From NCBI GenBank assembly GCA_000934455.1, contig KN887434.1, forward strand, positions 30,472 to 57,884: a stretch of DNA of 27,413 nt, given 5' to 3'. A program made the position numbers and the translations under genes. Within the stretch, counting starts at the first letter, position 1; each line of letters begins with the position of its first letter. The notes below the pieces were generated by a model. That model was given only the letters and a program-made list of their open reading frames with translations. It was not told where the DNA came from and ran no database searches. Shown in pieces: positions 11,505 through 20,564 of the stretch. The stretch comes from Apostichopus parvimensis (lineage: Eukaryota; Echinodermata; Holothuroidea; Aspidochirotida; Stichopodidae).

Positions 11505-12361
11505 CAGGCCTCGACAAATATTTTTAAAACTACTCGCCAACTGGCGACCGAGGCTAAAATTCTACTCGCCAAAACGTTAAATTTACTCGCCATTTTTTAT
11601 CACTAATTGTTTGTGTCATATAAAAATAAGTAGTATGGCCTAACTTAGGCTATCGCTGTATAGTGTTATTTGTTTACACCAAAAACGATCTATTCAACTT
11701 GTGGTTCGTCTAAAGTGTTTAAAACATGATACATATGAAAAAATGAAACGGTGAAACATTTTCAACATAGTTTAGGACCTGCTTTGTAAAAAGTGACCAC
11801 AAATAAACAATGACATGGCTGACCATTTGTAACTTTCACTGGACATGACATCAGACTACTGTATCAGTGTATGTGTTAGTATCGTTAACAAATTAATGCT
11901 TGGTACTGACAATTATTATTATTGTCGATCGATTACTGAGTGTCAGAGTTACTGCTTTTATTGGTCAGGTCTCGAGAATTATAAATGTTTTATGACAAAC
12001 AACTAATCCAATAAACTTCCTGTTGTTCATTTCGAGATATGAAATGTTATTTCGGTAAAATTATGATTTCATGTTTGAGTTCCCTTGAAAGTTCAGTTCG
12101 TATCACTACACTACGCAAAAAGTCTCCGCATCTGAAAAATCTCCGTGTTGTAACAGTGCACTTGATAATACTACTGTGATATGTTACATTAGGCAATAGG
12201 CCTTTCTTGATTGGCTCACATGTTAATAGTTAGCCTAACGTAAAAAGGCAGTGAGCGAATAAGCCACTCGCCAAAATGTCGATCGTGATGCATTTTTTGC
12301 TCGCCAGTCGCAATATTCTAGTCGCCATTGGCGAGTTGGCGACCGTATTTGTCGAGGCCTG
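11505..12361. mobile_element. Non-autonomous hAT-like DNA transposon (MITE), 857 bp
   Basis: The element begins CAGGCCTCGACAAATA and ends with the exact reverse complement TATTTGTCGAGGCCTG. Flanks are ATATATAT on both sides (11497-11504 and 12362-12369), consistent with an 8-bp target-site duplication as hAT elements make, although a TA-rich target makes this ambiguous. Subterminal DNA is dense in TCGCC/GGCGA, including TCGCCA-AC-TGGCGA (11534-11547) and TCGCCA-T-TGGCGA (12322-12334). There is no transposase frame inside, so it would depend on a transposase supplied elsewhere. The CAGG...CCTG tips fit hAT better than Tc1/mariner or piggyBac, but the superfamily is inferred. The perfect ends suggest it is fairly young. 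Confidence 0.85.
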
Positions 12362-12976
12362 ATATATATACATATTTACTGGTGCAGGGAACTTGTCTAA
12401 GTTTGCACAAAATACTGTACATTTCCATCAATGGGATAAACTGTGAAATGTACTACCTTTCCCTAAAATTTGATCATAATTATTTTCAGCTTCCTAAGTG
12501 TTAAGTTGAGTACTGTAGGTTGTGCATAAAGCACTGTATTTTATGTGACAGATCTGCTATTATTTATTTACCAGATTACTAAGAAAGAAGCAATGGAGTG
12601 ATCGACTTAACTGCTAACTTTGCAGTTTTATCCCTATTCCTGTATTAAACCTTTTGTGTCAAACAAAGATAAGTAGATTGGTCATTGCTTTTGAAATGGA
12701 AGCTGTGGCTCCCTATAATGTGATAAGTTCATTAATTGGTAAGCACTTCAAAATGTCTCTGTATTTAATTTAAAATTTGGACAAAGAACTACCTACAGTA
12801 TTATAAGGGATTGATCCTTTTATTATCTCATTGTTGTTGTAGTTGAAGCTATTGATTGCTGAGTCAACTTGAAAAGTGGTTAAGATTATTAGCTGTTCAG
12901 TGAGTAGGAATCTCTACATGGCTCTTATGTAGGAGACTTTGCAGTCAAAGTTTAATACAAGGCCAAGTCTTACCAT

Positions 12977-13071
12977 ACTATGATTAGTTTGACAGTACTT
13001 CCATGTAATGGCGTTAATATTAAAGTGAACTTTGGCATTCACTTGTTGCAGTGATTCTTATACCCGATTGC
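12977..13071 (+). repeat. 95-bp left copy of a direct duplication around the gap
   Basis: This matches 13416-13510 (offset 439) exactly by eye, then differs by G versus A and diverges after three more bases. Sequence left of it is unique. See the gap entry for the interpretation. Confidence 0.85.
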
Positions 13072-13075
13072 GTGG

Positions 13076-13170
13076 ACAGTGATTCGTGTCAATTCTTAAT
13101 GTTGATTACTGAGCACTTTGTTCCATTCCCAAAATCGATCCATAAGTACAAAAAATTATTGCAGTGTAAT
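13076..13170 (+). repeat. Copy of 10041-10135 abutting the gap
   Basis: Exactly 95 bp matching 10041-10135, running straight into the N block. It joins the preceding duplicated segment four bases after that segment's match ends. CAGTGATTC occurs in both segments and could have guided a false join. Confidence 0.8.
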
Positions 13171-13415
13171 NNNNNNNNNNNNNNNNNNNNNNNNNNNNNN
13201 NNNNNNNNNNNNNNNNNNNNNNNNNNNNNNNNNNNNNNNNNNNNNNNNNNNNNNNNNNNNNNNNNNNNNNNNNNNNNNNNNNNNNNNNNNNNNNNNNNNN
13301 NNNNNNNNNNNNNNNNNNNNNNNNNNNNNNNNNNNNNNNNNNNNNNNNNNNNNNNNNNNNNNNNNNNNNNNNNNNNNNNNNNNNNNNNNNNNNNNNNNNN
13401 NNNNNNNNNNNNNNN
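13171..13415. other. Assembly gap (245 N)
   Basis: Unresolved bases. Both flanks are duplicated: the left flank is a copy of 10041-10135 and the right flank repeats 12977-13071. Deleting 12977-13415 would leave a continuous unique sequence, so the gap and its left flank may be an assembly artefact. Apparent reading frames crossing this block are meaningless. Confidence 0.95.
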
Positions 13416-13510
13416 ACTATGATTAGTTTGACAGTACTTCCATGTAATGGCGTTAATATTAAAGTGAACTTTGGCATTCACTTGTTGCAGTGATTCTTAT
13501 ACCCGATTGC
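13416..13510 (+). repeat. 95-bp right copy of the duplication around the gap
   Basis: Starts directly after the N block and matches 12977-13071. It then continues into unique sequence (GGCTGATATTGG), so this copy probably has the true right context. Confidence 0.85.
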
Positions 13511-13819
13511 ATGGCTGATATTGGCTAGGTTTCTATTTTTTTTCAAGCCTTGTTTGGTCACTCTGAGGAGCTGTGGCCTGTTAACTTTGAAATTTCCTTC
13601 ATCATAAGTTCTTGCAATCAACTGATTAAGCTCTGTTTTCTCACTTTTCATTATGTTCTACTTTAAACCTGACTTCAAGAAAAGCTTACAAATACTATCA
13701 ATGATTTATTCCTGAAGTCTCAAATCGTCAAAGTTTTCTATGCACGTTGATTTTCTTTTCTGTGGCAGGCCCAGAACAATTGAAAATTATGAACATTAGT
13801 TTAGTTTCGTTTAGTAGAA

Positions 13820-14440
13820 TAAAATGATCAGGAGGGACACGTAAGTCCCCATCAAGGACCCTAAAGGAGAGAAAAAAAGCTGAAGACACAAACACTCAGA
13901 CCTGATGACAATGCTTAAAGTGCTTGTCCAAAGCATTCTTAAACCCACTGACACTACTTGCAAGTACAACTTTCTCAGGCAAACAGTTCCACTCATTCAC
14001 AACCCTATTAGAAAAAATGTTATGCAGAATATTAATCCTACTTTGTGACTTTTGGAGTTTAAGACAATGACCTCTTGTACAACTACTATTAGCAAACATG
14101 AAAAAGTCAGTGAAGGATAAATTGTCAAAACCATACACAATCTTGAAAACCTGAATCAAGTCAACACGTAACCTCCTAAGCTCCAGTGTGGTGAGATTCA
14201 ACATTTGTAACCGCCTATAATAAGGAACACTCTTTAAGGAACTAATCATCCTAGTTGCCCTCGTTCTGGACCTTTAGAGTACTTCCTTAGCAAAATATGG
14301 GTTCCAAGCCTGCATAGCATACTCCAGATAAGGCCTAATTACCAACTGCTTATAAAGCCAAACTAGTATGTCCTCTTTCAGAAAACTGAAGTTCCTATTG
14401 ATCATACCTGAAACCCTATTACCTCTTTGAGCTCAAGAAA
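13820..14440 (-). mobile_element. 5'-truncated CR1/L2-type LINE, 3' end
   Basis: This is a minus-strand relic of a non-LTR retrotransposon carrying the C-terminal part of its reverse transcriptase plus about 75 bp of 3' UTR. The 5' end breaks off near 14433, as expected from incomplete reverse transcription. The low-coordinate end near 13820 merges into a TAAAC/TAAACT-like A-rich stretch that may be the tail repeat. It lies antisense to the host gene within intron 1. The exact boundaries are uncertain, but the protein match is clear. Confidence 0.85.
13896..14432 (-). pseudogene. LINE reverse transcriptase C-terminal fragment, broken by a stop
   Basis: The minus-strand frame reads NRVSGMINRNFSF, then RPYLEYAMQAWNPYFAKEVL, an in-frame TAA (14274-14276), then RATRMISSLK, YYRRLQMLNLTTLELRRLR and DLIQVFKIVYGFDNL. 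It ends with RVVNEWNCLPEKVV and FKNALDKHF before a natural TGA at 13896-13898. These are the conserved thumb and tail motifs of CR1/L2-like LINE polyproteins (LEYAVQAW.PY, RRATKMI, LRRLRGDLI..FKI, VVNEWN.LP). The endonuclease, the catalytic FADD-type palm motif and most of the RT domain are absent. The single stop in otherwise intact frame suggests fairly recent decay. It is not a functional gene. Confidence 0.9.
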
Positions 14441-14592
14441 ATGTTTAGAAGGTTACACACAATGCATACAGTGTGTATCTACTGTACTGTTTTGGTTAAA
14501 AACTGACATAAATTTGCTGAATGGACTCAGTTCTATGAAAGAGAAACTAGTGGCTGTTTCACTGTGATTTTCTGTGTATATTTGTTTTTTAT

Positions 14593-14610
14593 GGGGGGGG
14601 GGGGGGGGGG
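14593..14610 (+). repeat. Poly-G tract (18 G)
   Basis: An uninterrupted run of 18 G follows a T-rich segment. Its length is likely to vary between individuals and may be misassembled. Reading frames crossing it on either strand give only polyglycine or polyproline and are not genes. Confidence 0.8.
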
Positions 14611-14940
14611 ATTAGGTTCCTTAAAAAAACCCAGGAATTTATCTAAATCATACCAGTGTTCATTCAACTGTTTCACATTGTTATCTCCTGACTGTAGCTT
14701 AAATATAACACTGGTAAAGTTCTGCAACTTAGCTTCTATATTTCTACAGGTCATGCAATCAAAACATGATAAACACTGGCTTGTTTTTCAAACTGTATTC
14801 TACCCATATAGATGTTATGTACAGATGTAGAGTTAATTAATTAAGTAGGATCCATGGCTGACCTTTGTTCTACAATACTCTTATCTAGATCATTGACTCT
14901 GCTTGAAGGGTGGAAATTTGGTGATCTAGTGAGATTGGGG

Positions 14941-15010
14941 AATTAACTTTGCTCCTCACTTACATGTCTCCCCACAACCTTAGCACCCTCATTCTACCGT
15001 GCCTAGAATG
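14941..15010 (+). repeat. Dispersed pyrimidine-rich repeat, copy 1
   Basis: The core reads TTTGCTCCTCACTTACATGT, then CTCCCCACAACCTTAGCACC and TTCTACCGTGCCT. It aligns closely with 22791-22860 and more distantly with three other copies. It has no coding potential. Confidence 0.7.
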
Positions 15011-15477
15011 TCCTGATAACCTTTTGACACTGTGCGCCCTGTATGACCTTCCCCTCCAGTCAATGCCCTTCCTTATCATGCTACCATTCAAAGTGCCTGG
15101 ATCACATATTTCGAGTGGACTTGCTTCCTTCGGATTTTTGTCCATAAACGGTTACCTAGGATTCAATATTTTTCCATCTACTGGTCTATGCCTCTCGACG
15201 ACGAAAAGTCATGAGTTTTAATAGTTAGAAATGAGTGTTAAAATTAACTGAGTGAGAATGTGTTGGAATTTGGGAACTTTCCCACGATAGAGGTCATGGA
15301 GAAAGAAAAATATCATGCAATTAATTGCTGGGTCTGGAAAATGTTTGATGGTATTTAACTTCCCTCTAAAAGTCATCGCACTGAGTTTATGAACTCTTTC
15401 TTGTATTGATTTGACCAGATGGAGGTATTGATTAAACTTTGCTATGAATTTCATTCATAGCCCTAGTGTAATGATAG

Positions 15478-15600
15478 CCCTCAGTGGCTGAGTGATCTGT
15501 CCGTCTGTTTGGCGATATTTGCAGCTGGTTCCAGACGGGATAGGTTGTCGTCCTGAAGAGGAAAGGGGACTTCAACCGAGGGGAATTCAGAAGAAATTAG
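15478..15600 (+). mobile_element. Candidate tRNA-derived SINE (degenerate)
   Basis: TGGCTGAGTGAT at 15485-15496 resembles a pol III A box of the Leu/Ser tRNA type, and GGTTCCAGAC at 15527-15536 resembles a B box. Their starts are 42 bases apart, as in a tRNA. The body continues with GTCGTCCTGAAGAGGAAAGG, a non-tRNA tail. The stem pairing of a functional tRNA is not evident and the B box is degraded, so a SINE relic is more likely than a tRNA gene. The 3' boundary is approximate. Confidence 0.5.
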
Positions 15601-16879
15601 GATAGGCACTGCAAAGGTTTCATGGCAAAGAACAGTTGCATTGCAGGTTGTAGGAAGGAATTAGTTTCAAAGCTATGAAAGTGGTCGCTACGAAGTAGTC
15701 ATGATCCAGATTGTAAATGAGGGCACTTGTCATCTCACACTAGGTCTGCTTCCAATTGAATCAACCATGTAACAGGCAAAGGCATGCTGGAATTTGACTA
15801 ACATGTCAAAGCTTAGTATAGGACAATGTGCCCGAACAGTTTGCAGAAAGAGAAGCGCACTAAAATCATTACAATAGAACAGAAGGTTTAATGATAAAAC
15901 CTGCTTTAAGGAATCAAAATGCCTCGTTGTTTTCTGATTTGATTGTTAATACATTGTATTTCTATGGAACATCTACTTTTGAATGATTAACTTTTGATAT
16001 TGAATGTAGACTAATACTTTATAGAAAACAATTGCCATACGGCGTAGATTGTGTAGAATTGCTTTGAAAAGGGTGTTTCTAAAATTGCCTTTTTAGGGTG
16101 TGCATAAGTAACCTAGACATTGGAAGCCATTGTTGGAAGGACTGCTGAATGTTACCACTTCACTTGGTAAATGTATAGAATTGTGTGATTGAAGCGGTGA
16201 GATTTGCACTGTATCATCACAGTTTGTAAATACCCAAACCATGCAGTGAGCTTACAGCTCTTGCAAAATTATGTAAATTACATTTTAGTGTTTAATTGTT
16301 TTTGTGTTTATACCAAAGGAATGCAAAAAAAAAAAATTATTGACTGTAACTTTTTGATAGAACTGACTGTTGACAATAAAAGACAGCTAACATAAAATGC
16401 TGAATAGGATGATGGTGCTTCCTTTCATACTCATAGAAAGATATTATGTGATTGTGAAGACATATCCTAACTTGATGTGAATTTTTTTGTTTTGTTTTTG
16501 TCATGTCTTTGGCCCTTGCGGTCATTCCATCATTATTAACAATAATCAATATGTGTGTTCTGAAACAAACACATCTCACAACCTGTGGATGGTTATTAAA
16601 TCTAACTTGATGTTTCCCATTTTGAGTGAAAGATGAAAAGTTGGTCACTTTTTGGATATGCTATGATTCTACTATCAAATCAACATCATACATGTCATGT
16701 CTCTTTTTCTCTGAATATATTGAACCTTTGGAACACTTTGGCAGGAAAGTCAGACAAGTATGTACACCCATAGCCAGGAACTCTGAGTTAAAAAAGCACC
16801 AACAATTTACAGAGGGGCACCAACAAAGTGTCCTGTAACTTGTGAAAGATTTGCACACATGATTGGGGCACACATGGTT

Positions 16880-16896
16880 GGGGGGTGGGGTGGGGG
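16880..16896 (+). repeat. G-quadruplex motif, + strand
   Basis: G6-T-G4-T-G5, followed within 30 bases by further G5 and G4 runs (16914-16936). It satisfies a four-run G3+N1-7 motif. It is intronic and would also be present in the pre-mRNA. Confidence 0.65.
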
Positions 16897-17160
16897 AAAC
16901 AATAGTCTTGCATGGGGGAGATGGGGAGACATGGCCCTCCTGTGTCCCGGTCTGGCTATGGGCCTGCAAGTATGGAGCATGCGTATTTAAGCCAGTGGAA
17001 TTGACAAGTTTCCTATGTTGTGCTGAGAATGTTGTAATTAAGCAAACAACCTTTTTAAGGCAGCATGAGTATACCTTTAACAGTTTCTACTTTATTCTTT
17101 TCTCATTTCTGGTGTTTAAGATAGTTTCCCACATAAAACTAGATCGACTTCATTGTTTTC

Positions 17161-17220
17161 ATTTACTTCGCTCCATACCTGTCTACACACTCCCATCGCA
17201 TCCTCGCTTAACCATGTCTG
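17161..17220 (+). repeat. Dispersed pyrimidine-rich repeat, copy 2 (diverged)
   Basis: ATTTACTTCGCTCC is shared with the 22791 copy, followed after a 4-bp deletion by TACCTGTCT and later a CATCCTCG segment. This is the most diverged of the five copies. Confidence 0.5.
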
Positions 17221-17641
17221 AAGTGAGTTAATTGCTTCTAAGCTCTTAACCTGTTGTATGATTTTCCTGCAATTACTCTTATAAATGAGCTGTAATATCT
17301 TTTGTTCCATATTCATCATAGTATGTGGCAGATATTCCACTGTATGTATACTGCACACCTTTGCCTCCTAAAATGTCTTTCGGTTTACGGTAACCCAAAT
17401 GAACATTGCAATATAAAATTAAGTGCTTTATATGAATTAACCCAACATACTTTGCCTTATGATGCATTCTCAAATTGTTGACATGTATTTTTGTGCACAA
17501 TTTTTACACAGAATATTGCAGTATTAAAATGTAACCGGCAGATGTCTGTTTCAAGGAAGCATATATAGTCTGTCTGTGTGCAAGTAATTAAAAGCACAAT
17601 TCTTTAATTTTTAAGGGTTGCTTTTCCATTATTCTTCACAG

Positions 17642-17720
17642 GGGAGCTACATCTGTCGTCAAAAAGTGTGTTCAAGTGGGTACAGAAAGACCATATGCTG
17701 TTAAAGTTATAAAAAAGAAT
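17642..17720 (+). CDS. CAMK4: CaMKIV-like kinase, coding exon 2 (ATP loop and catalytic lysine)
   Basis: This exon completes Arg46 and encodes residues 47-72. GRGATSVV (45-52) is the glycine-rich nucleotide-binding loop (GxGxxSxV), and RPYAVKVIKK (62-71) contains the ATP-anchoring lysine, Lys67, of the VAIK motif. The acceptor is TTCTTCACAG|G and the donor AAT|GTGAGT. It is 79 bp, enters in phase 2 and leaves in phase 0. It resembles vertebrate CaMKIV in GATS and in the PYA.KV.KK block, with lysines (VVKKC) where many CaMKs have an aromatic residue after the loop. Exons 1 to 3 splice without a frameshift or stop, which argues for a working gene. Confidence 0.93.
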
Positions 17721-18464
17721 GTGAGTATGATAATTAACCAATCGGTGTATCTGAGTAGAAATTAGGAAGAAAGGTTTCTTTACGGTAACCTCTGCTATAC
17801 TTTACACAGACACAGAACACTTAAATTTTTGAATAAAATATCTAAATATTGACATATTAATGTATCTATTTCAGAGATGACGCTGGTTCAAATATTGGAA
17901 GTCGGGTGATCTCTGCCTTTTGATTTGTTATACCTTACGTGAGATGTATGTCAATAATGCAAATAGTGGAACTGTACTGAATTGCTAAAATGTATTTCAA
18001 AGGTTTTTTTTAGTATTGTTATATGTGGTATTCGGTGCAAAGATAATAGTTGAGAGTATCATTGATGAGGCATGGAAGACAGCATACATGTACCGTATAC
18101 ATATGTAAATAAACTTTTGATATAAAAAAACCTAAGTTGATTTTTCAAATCAAGGCGCTAGGATAATTTCTGATGAGGATATTCATGCTGTCTTGCTTTA
18201 ACACTAAATATTATTCATCTAGAACAAAACACTTATGACACAGAAAATACAATGTCTTCTGACAGAATATTTTCTACCCCAGAAAAAAATAAATGAATAA
18301 ATAAGTGTGATTATATTTGCTTCCCACAAGCAATTGAAACAACAACTTTAAAGATTGTTTCAAATTACTGAAGGACCCAAAGGAATTATTTTAATGTGAA
18401 AGATGTAAACATAAATTACTAAGTTCAGTGATATAGTATTTATCGCTAACACCACTACTACTGC

Positions 18465-18617
18465 GCTAGGCTAGACCAACATATGCGCCTGTATTGTGCG
18501 TGCTAAGATTAGTGATATATTAGCAATGCTAAGGCTGATACTGTGAGGCTAGGCTAGACCAACATATATGCGCCTGTATAGGGCAAGCTAATATTAGTGA
18601 TAAATCAGCAATGCTAG
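18465..18617 (+). repeat. Two-copy tandem repeat, 83-bp period
   Basis: GCTAGGCTAGACCAACATAT, then GCGCCTGTAT, starts at 18465 and recurs at 18548. Both copies continue through GCTAA.ATTAGTGATA to GCAATGCTA, with small differences. It looks like a local duplication rather than a known element. Confidence 0.8.
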
Positions 18618-19483
18618 ATACAGACTTGGTATAGTCACCAATAAACTTATGCACATTGCACTCCATATTTTGAGTGGCTACTTGTACTGTTATGACTATA
18701 TTTATTTTTTGGTGCAGCATTGTCATGTCCTGCACACTGTACAGAGTGATAGCAAGATGACATAAATTCTTGTTCATCGTTGGTTAATCACTTAGAATGA
18801 GGCCTGCATTACCTTGCATTACTTACTACTGTACATGTCTGTATATTCACGTTACAACCCTAAAACGGTATGACACTTTATGCCCAAAGCTTCTTTCATT
18901 TTGTGATATTTACTGGTACGCACAAGATAATGCTATTGACTTTAAATAAATTGTAAATGAAAAGGTCAAAAATGTTTGAATGAATCTCTCGAAAAACGAC
19001 TATAGTCTGCAGTGCAGTGGCATACAATGTGTAACTATTGTCGGTATCTTTAAAAAGTAAAGCAAATATTGGACATATAGTTACGATAATCAAGTCCTTT
19101 ATTTTATCGATTTACAAGGACTTTACTTCATCTAGCAGCCACTTTTTGTTTCAATGGATTTGTAACCTTTGTAGTCATGGTGGTATTAATATGCGTGTAC
19201 GGGTGTGTGTGTGTGTGATGCCTCGATTGTAGACATGAAATCTCAAGGAGGGAATTTGCCAGTGAGAACTTAGTTCTCAACCAGTTGATTTTTGAGCACT
19301 TTTATGTTTTAGCAAGTGGCTAAAAATTGTGAATTTCTAGGCCTGAGTGTGTAGATGAAACCTATCGTCTTTAGTGGTGGTTAAACTTCATTTTATTCTC
19401 ACTTTTGTGTAGTGGAAGTTACACGACATACTTTACTACCATTGTGTAGAATTGTATTGCAAGCTATTGCAATTTGAAGATGC

Positions 19484-19506
19484 GGGGGGGGGGGTAGGGG
19501 GAGGGG
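19484..19506 (+). repeat. G-quadruplex motif, + strand
   Basis: G11-TA-G5-A-G4: four G3+ runs with short loops if the first run is divided. Intron 2, sense strand. Confidence 0.6.
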
Positions 19507-19686
19507 TTTCAGGCATCCTCATCTTATATTTAATTTTCAGTTCTGTGTGTAATTCTCTTTGTTTTACAGGATGAGTTGGCATTATGATACCAATATAGAA
19601 TATCACAGTAGATCACAATACAATTTGCAATAAACCAAAACAGTCTTTGAATATTATAAAATATTCTTTCTCTTTTAGATGTTTGG

Positions 19687-19750
19687 ATTTATTCACTCCT
19701 CTCTTACCTGTCTCTATTCTCTATGCACTTAATCTACCTGGTCTACTTGA
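19687..19750 (+). repeat. Dispersed pyrimidine-rich repeat, copy 3
   Basis: The core CACTCCTCTCTTACCTGTCT, then CTATTCT, GCACTTAATCTACC and TCTACTT, is closest to the 25147 copy. Confidence 0.6.
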
Positions 19751-19776
19751 TTTACTGACCTTCTCTTCTTATGCAG

Positions 19777-19796
19777 CCCCCCCCCCCAAAAAAAAA
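19777..19796 (+). repeat. Homopolymer pair: 11 C then 9 A
   Basis: Simple sequence; a likely site of length error. Confidence 0.8.
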
Positions 19797-20145
19797 GCCC
19801 ACTTCTTCTTCTGAAAGGATCTATCATTCTGTCATTTGTCATTCAAAGATAGTAAACCAGAAAGTTTAGGATTTTTGGTTCAGCTGCTATGCATGTGCAA
19901 TGTGTCCCAAGTTAGTATTAGAATACCATCTGTTGTAAAACATTGCTGTCCCTTACTAGCTTCTGTAATTAGGACATACTTTGTGTATTCAAATAAGAAG
20001 GATTGTGGATTTATGTAACCGTCTCTGTCTCCATACCACTATACCTAAAAGAAGACATCTTTTATATGTGATGTACTGTACATGTGTCTAATGTTAATAA
20101 CCTATTCTATGCACATAAATCCTGTTCTTACTATTCGTCTTTCAG

Positions 20146-20208
20146 GTTGACCAAAAAGTAGTGAGATCTGAAGTACAAATTCTTCTCAGACTAAACCATC
20201 CGAATGTT
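20146..20208 (+). CDS. CAMK4: CaMKIV-like kinase, coding exon 3 (start of helix C)
   Basis: This 63-bp, phase-0 exon encodes residues 73-93: VDQKVVRSEVQILLRLNHPN plus a final Val. Glu81 in RSEVQILLRL is the helix-C glutamate that pairs with Lys67 in active kinases, and HPNV leads into beta strand 4. The acceptor is CTTTCAG|G and the donor GTT|GTAAGT. The match to the CaMKIV helix-C segment (VDKK-type start, RTE, LLRLSHPNI) is the best evidence for the subfamily. The next exon should begin at the equivalent of I/VKLKEIFE and was not found before 27413, so the window cuts the gene inside its third intron. Confidence 0.93.
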
Positions 20209-20537
20209 GTAAGTACATACAGATTATTTATTCTCCTTCAATCCATATATATTGTATATGAAAGTGCATGTTTGCAGTCACGTTACGCGACTTAAAGGCA
20301 CTGTGTCAAAAAGTCACAGGATGAGGGGGCTACAGCATCACTGCAGCCAGGTTGTGTAGGACACAATCTTTTGTGTTTACACACAATAGGCATTGCAGTT
20401 TCACACCTGTAGATATAATCTCTATTGTTTGGTATTCATTCAGCCTTGCTGCTAGGGGGTTTTGTAGCTATTGCAGCCTATTCACATGGTGTTGTTAAGG
20501 GGGATAAACTCAGTGTTTCACTTTGGATTGTGTGTGT

Positions 20538-20564
20538 GGGGGAATGGGGAGGGGAAGAAGTGGG
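20538..20564 (+). repeat. G-quadruplex motif, + strand
   Basis: G5-AAT-G4-A-G4-AAGAAGT-G3 meets the strict G3+N1-7 definition. It follows a TG run and lies about 330 bp downstream of exon 3. Confidence 0.65.

Larger units (their letters stand above)
4792..17641 (+). other. CAMK4: Intron 1 of the CaMKIV-like gene (12,850 bp)
   Basis: It begins GTAAGA and ends with a T-rich tract and CACAG. It separates phase-2 exon 1 from exon 2. Apart from the repeats and transposon remnants listed separately, I see no exon of this gene and no other gene inside. Long stretches (for example 5000-7800, 9800-11490 and 15620-16850) hold only AT-rich sequence with short unrelated open frames. Confidence 0.85.
17721..20145 (+). 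other. CAMK4: Intron 2 of the CaMKIV-like gene (2,425 bp)
   Basis: It begins GTGAGT and ends CTTTCAG. It contains an 83-bp tandem duplication, a G-quadruplex motif, a C/A homopolymer pair and one copy of the dispersed pyrimidine repeat. No other exon is seen. Confidence 0.88.

Noticed and set aside
11505-12361. Tc1/mariner or piggyBac origin for the inverted-repeat element
   Set aside because: The ends are CAGG...CCTG with identical 8-bp flanks, which fits hAT better; TA or TTAA targets are not required, although the TA-rich flank cannot fully exclude TA.
13051-13481. Open frames on both strands across the N block
   Set aside because: They exist only because N codons contain no stops, and the flanks are duplicated non-coding sequence.
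14564-14830. Open frames on both strands over the 18-G tract
   Set aside because: The polyglycine or polyproline core comes from the homopolymer; no real domain.
15473-15560. Functional tRNA gene
   Set aside because: A and B boxes are present, but the B box is degraded and a cloverleaf with a paired acceptor stem is not evident; reported as a SINE candidate instead.
16661-17231. Open frames of 102 and 122 codons on opposite strands
   Set aside because: They read through a G-quadruplex-rich stretch giving Gly/Pro runs, with no family similarity.
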